Assembly: GCA_016715625.1 (NCBI GenBank)
Contig: JADJZU010000004.1
Span: 62,001-126,000, forward strand
Origin: Bacteroidota bacterium
GTDB taxonomy: Bacteria; Bacteroidota; Bacteroidia; Chitinophagales; LD1
Length of the DNA stretch: 64,000 bases
Direction: 5' to 3'
This document shows, in pieces, positions 60,897-64,000 of this stretch. Below the pieces are notes generated by a model, which worked only from the letters and a program-made list of their open reading frames with translations, was not told where the DNA came from and did no database searches. Position numbers and translations under genes: made by a program. Each line of letters opens with the position of its first letter. Positions within the stretch are counted from its first letter, which is position 1.

Positions 60897-63617
60897 ATGG
60901 CCGAAGAAGTAAAAGCATTACGATTAGCAAAAGCTGCCAGCACTTACAATGTGTCGCTCGAACACATTGTGGAAACGCTCAAAAAAGCTAAACACGAGGT
61001 AGATAATAAGCCTACCACTAAGCTCACGCCTGAGCAGATTGCGATTCTGGACAAGGAGTTCGGAAGCGATAAGGCTATTAAACAAGCCGCAGACACAGCC
61101 AATAAGAAGGAAGAGGTAATAACACCGGTAGTGGAGGCACCTGTTGTTTCCAAAAAGGTTGTGGAAGAAGAAAAGGAAGTGCTGGTTAAAAATAATCTGG
61201 CACAAAAAACCAAGGCAAAAGAAACGGAGGAAGAAGCCCCCGAAATGATTTCGGCCCGCAAAAAAGCAGTGGTGGAGCTAAAGGTGGTGGACAAAGTGGA
61301 TTTGGATGCCGAAAAGAAAAAGAAGGCAGCTGCCAAAAAGAAAAAAGAAGAAGCAGTAGAAGAAGAGAAAGCACCGGTAGTGGTAGCAAAGCCTGTAGAT
61401 GACAAAGTGCTCGTGCGCAACAAGGCAGAAGCAGAGCCGGAGGCTTCCGAAAAAATTGAAACCAAATATCAAACCATTGATGGTATCAAGGAAGTAGGTC
61501 GTATAGATCTCAAGCAGTTTGAAGCTAAGCCTAAAAAGAAAGAGGAAGCAGCACCTGCATCGGGCGAGAAAAAAGTTCGCGAAAGAAAGCTGATTAAAAA
61601 GAAAGAGCGCGCACCGCTTGATGATCAATATTACGATAAGAAGGTAGAGAATTTTCAGAAACGAAGAGACCAAAAACCAACCACTAACACACCAGCTGCA
61701 GGTGGCACTCCGGAAATTACGGAGAAACAGATTGAAGAAAAAATCAGGGCCACTATGGCCAAGATTCAGGCTCAAACTTCTAAGAGCGATCGTTCTAAAT
61801 TCCGCAGAGAAAAACGAGAAGCTATCCAGGAAAAAATGGCTGCTCAGGAAGCCGCACAAGACCATGGCAAACTGAAGGTAACTGAGTTTATGACCGTGAG
61901 TGAGTTGGCCAGTTTGATGAATGTGCCGGCCGTTCAGGTCATTACAACTTGTATGCAGTTGGGGGTGATGGTATCGTTAAATCAACGCTTAGATGCGGAG
62001 ATTTTGGAATTGGTAGCAGGCGAACATGGATTTGAAGTAGAGTTTCAGAGCGCAGAGGAAACTACTGCATTTAAAGAAGAAGAAGTAGATAAGCCTGAAG
62101 ATTTAAAATCACGGGCGCCTATTGTTACCATCATGGGTCACGTGGACCACGGTAAAACATCCTTGCTTGACTTTATTCGTAAAGCAAACGTGGTAGCCAA
62201 AGAAGCCGGAGGAATTACACAGCACATCGGTGCCTATGAGGTAACAACCAACAGCGGTCGTAAGATTACCTTTCTGGATACTCCCGGCCACGAGGCGTTT
62301 ACCGCTATGCGTGCCAGAGGAGCAAAGGTTACCGATGTAGCCGTGATTGTAATTGCAGCCGATGATGCAGTGATGCCACAAACTAAAGAGGCTATAAACC
62401 ATGCACAAAGTGCGGGCGTGCCGATGATATTTGCATTCAATAAAATTGATAAAGATGGTGCGAATGCTGATCGAATTCGGGAGCAGCTTTCGCAGATGAA
62501 TATCTTGGTGGAAGAATGGGGTGGTAAATTCCAGAGCCAGGAGATTTCGGCTAAAAAGGGATTAAACATAGACGCTCTGCTGGATAAGATTTTGATAGAA
62601 GCAGATTTGCTGGATTTAAAAGCAAATCCGGACAAGAATGCAAGTGGCTCGGTGATAGAAGCTACGTTGGATAAAGGTCGTGGATACACCGCTACTGTGC
62701 TGGTAGATGCCGGAACATTGAAGCGCGGAGATATTCTGGTTTGCGGACCTTATCAGGGTCGTGTGAAAGCCATGTTTAATCACCTGGGTTCAAAAATTGA
62801 AGCAGCAGGTCCATCTTCACCCGTGCAACTATTAGGTTTAAGTGGTGCTCCACAAGCCGGTGAGCGATTTAAAGTTTTTGATAGTGAAGCGGAAGCAAAA
62901 GAGTTGGCAACTAAGCGCGCTCAGCTGGAACGCGAAACCGGTATTCGCACGAAGAAACACATTACGTTGGATGAGATTGGAAGACGCTTGGCCTTGGGCA
63001 ACTTTAAAGAGCTGAATCTGATTATAAAGGGAGATGTGGATGGTTCTGTAGAGGCATTGACCGACTCGCTTCTGAAACTTTCTACTGAAGAAATTCAAGT
63101 AAAAGTAATTCACCGCGGGGTGGGTCAAATTTCAGAAGCCGATGTAAACCTGGCTGCCGCCACCGATGCTATCATCATTGGATTTAATGTTCGTCCTTCG
63201 GTAAGTGCGAAGAAACTGGCTGAAAACGAAAACATAGAAATTAAGCTTTACTCTATTATTTATAAGGCCATAGAAGATGTGAAGAGCGCTATGGAAGGAT
63301 TGATGGAGCCTACTATTGAAGAAAAAATAATAGGAAACATAGATGTGCGCGAGGCCATACATGTAAGCAAAGTAGGTACGATTGCCGGTTGTTTTGTACG
63401 CGAAGGCAAAGTATTGCGTAGCAGCAAAGTGCGTGTGATTCGCGAAGGTATTGTGATACATAATGGTTCGCTGGCATCGCTCAAGCGCTTTAAAGATGAT
63501 GTGAAAGAAGTGGTGAGCGGCATGGAGTGCGGTTTACAGATTAAAGACTTCCAAGACATTAAAGGAGGCGATATCATTGAAGTATTTGAAGAAACAGAAG
63601 TAATTCGCAAACTTTAA
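60897..63617 (+). CDS. infB: translation initiation factor IF-2
   Basis: A 906-residue GTPase. The IF2 N-terminal motif (LRLAKAASTYNVSLEHIVET) is followed by about 330 residues of Lys/Glu/Ala-rich linker. The G domain comes next (GHVDHGKTSLLDFIRKANVV, FLDTPGHEAFTAMRARGAKV, FAFNKIDKDGAN), then the beta-barrel and initiator-tRNA-binding domains (FNVRPSVSAKKLAENENIEI near residue 760). It positions fMet-tRNA on the 30S subunit. It closes the operon and a hairpin terminator follows. Confidence 0.98.
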   Translation: MAEEVKALRLAKAASTYNVSLEHIVETLKKAKHEVDNKPTTKLTPEQIAILDKEFGSDKAIKQAADTANKKEEVITPVVEAPVVSKKVVEEEKEVLVKNNLAQKTKAKETEEEAPEMISARKKAVVELKVVDKVDLDAEKKKKAAAKKKKEEAVEEEKAPVVVAKPVDDKVLVRNKAEAEPEASEKIETKYQTIDGIKEVGRIDLKQFEAKPKKKEEAAPASGEKKVRERKLIKKKERAPLDDQYYDKKVENFQKRRDQKPTTNTPAAGGTPEITEKQIEEKIRATMAKIQAQTSKSDRSKFRREKREAIQEKMAAQEAAQDHGKLKVTEFMTVSELASLMNVPAVQVITTCMQLGVMVSLNQRLDAEILELVAGEHGFEVEFQSAEETTAFKEEEVDKPEDLKSRAPIVTIMGHVDHGKTSLLDFIRKANVVAKEAGGITQHIGAYEVTTNSGRKITFLDTPGHEAFTAMRARGAKVTDVAVIVIAADDAVMPQTKEAINHAQSAGVPMIFAFNKIDKDGANADRIREQLSQMNILVEEWGGKFQSQEISAKKGLNIDALLDKILIEADLLDLKANPDKNASGSVIEATLDKGRGYTATVLVDAGTLKRGDILVCGPYQGRVKAMFNHLGSKIEAAGPSSPVQLLGLSGAPQAGERFKVFDSEAEAKELATKRAQLERETGIRTKKHITLDEIGRRLALGNFKELNLIIKGDVDGSVEALTDSLLKLSTEEIQVKVIHRGVGQISEADVNLAAATDAIIIGFNVRPSVSAKKLAENENIEIKLYSIIYKAIEDVKSAMEGLMEPTIEEKIIGNIDVREAIHVSKVGTIAGCFVREGKVLRSSKVRVIREGIVIHNGSLASLKRFKDDVKEVVSGMECGLQIKDFQDIKGGDIIEVFEETEVIRKL

Positions 63618-63637
63618 TGAGCCTTCACGGTATACTG

Positions 63638-63682
63638 AATACGGAATTGTCATAATCAATAGACAATACCGTATTTTATTTT
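63638..63682 (+). terminator. terminator after infB
   Basis: AATACGG and ATTGTC (63638-63651) pair with GACAAT and CCGTATT (63662-63675) with one mismatch, followed by TTATTTT. It could also act on the convergent glycosyltransferase. Confidence 0.82.
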
Positions 63683-63729
63683 AGGTACAACATGAAGAGC
63701 TGTTAGCTAATCGTTCTAAAAAAGTTGCA

Positions 63730-64000
63730 TTACAGCATGCTGTTATATACAGCCATTAACTGCTCGGATAGATTTTTACTATTCATTTTTTGGGCATGAA
63801 TAACACCGCTGCTAATCATTTCTTGACGAAGTCTTTTGTCGTTTAACACTCGTGTGATTTGCTGAGCAATTTCTGGAGAAGATTGTGGGTCGCAAAATAA
63901 TGAACCGGGTCCTGCCGCTTCCTCTATGGCACCACCCGCAGAGGCTACCACCGGAATTTCGGAAAGTAGTGCTTCTACGATTGGCATACCAAAGCCTTCC
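63730..64000 (-). CDS. family 4 glycosyltransferase, C-terminal fragment cut by the window edge
   Basis: The visible 89 residues begin EGFGMPIVEALLSEIPVVAS, the sugar-nucleotide-binding E-x7-E motif of GT4 (GT-B fold) transferases. They continue AGGAIEEAAGPGSLFCDPQS and end in a C-terminal helix. The rest lies beyond 64000. Such enzymes decorate lipopolysaccharide, glycolipids or exopolysaccharide; the acceptor cannot be told from this piece. Confidence 0.9.
   Translation of the reverse strand, partial: EGFGMPIVEALLSEIPVVASAGGAIEEAAGPGSLFCDPQSSPEIAQQITRVLNDKRLRQEMISSGVIHAQKMNSKNLSEQLMAVYNSML

Overview
The window is a chromosomal segment of a Bacteroidota bacterium. The reasons are seen in the sequence: two very large secreted proteins with SprB-type repeats and a type IX secretion (T9SS) type B C-terminus, a PorP/SprF protein, several T9SS type A tails, a complete moxR-batABCDE (aerotolerance) operon, a PadR-PspC pair, a 29-residue mS38-like ribosomal protein, and promoter boxes of the Bacteroidota form TAnnTTTG. 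The lineage looks like Chitinophagales/Sphingobacteriales, but that placement is inference. I see no insertion sequence, prophage, CRISPR array, rRNA or tRNA.

Layout. 1-7.3 kb (minus): end of a CBS protein, an alpha/beta hydrolase, a small secreted protein, a desaturase strikingly like the animal sphingolipid delta-4 desaturase, an MscS channel, and full-length cobalamin-dependent metH. A SAM-I riboswitch precedes metH and metF diverges from it. 7.5-11.6 kb (plus): metF, a TrhA/hemolysin III protein, a serine hydrolase and a second desaturase. 11.6-13.6 kb (minus): rpmH-rnpA-yidD and a family 2 glycosyltransferase. 13.7-20.7 kb (plus): a 1891-residue SprB-like adhesin and its PorP/SprF partner, then a strong terminator and a degenerate 21-bp tandem repeat. 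21-31 kb (minus): rodA and mrdA (cell elongation), a lipoprotein, an M43 metalloprotease, a holin-like membrane protein, a lysoplasmalogenase, RNase G, the tiny ribosomal protein and a TPR protein. 31-34 kb (minus): the second SprB-like protein. 34-37 kb (plus): an S15/CocE-like secreted hydrolase. 37-40.6 kb (minus): korB, korA and a ferredoxin (2-oxoacid oxidation). 40.7-43.9 kb (plus): a C10 cysteine protease and a lipoprotein. 43.9-46 kb (minus): a half-length asparaginase with an omega-amidase, and mscL. 46-54.6 kb (minus): the bat operon. 54.7-55.9 kb (minus): a DUF3078 protein. 56-58.8 kb (plus): a small secreted protein behind a structured leader, then PadR-PspC. 59-63.6 kb (plus): rimP-nusA-infB. 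The right edge cuts a family 4 glycosyltransferase (minus).

How it fits together. Most genes are housekeeping: methionine/SAM cycle, elongasome, translation, tRNA processing and ferredoxin-linked carbon metabolism. They are mixed with a large secretome (two adhesin-like giants, M43, C10 and S15 hydrolases) that would leave through the T9SS. Four genes (the GT2, rnpA, the holin-like gene and the second SprB-like gene) each carry one single-base frameshift in a short homopolymer. One of them is essential, so assembly errors are the simplest explanation for all four.

The most promising observations are the eukaryote-like sphingolipid desaturase, the promoter plus SAM-I switch of metH, the 21-bp repeat near 20.8 kb, and a promoter, folded leader and terminator-like hairpin before the gene at 56.3 kb.
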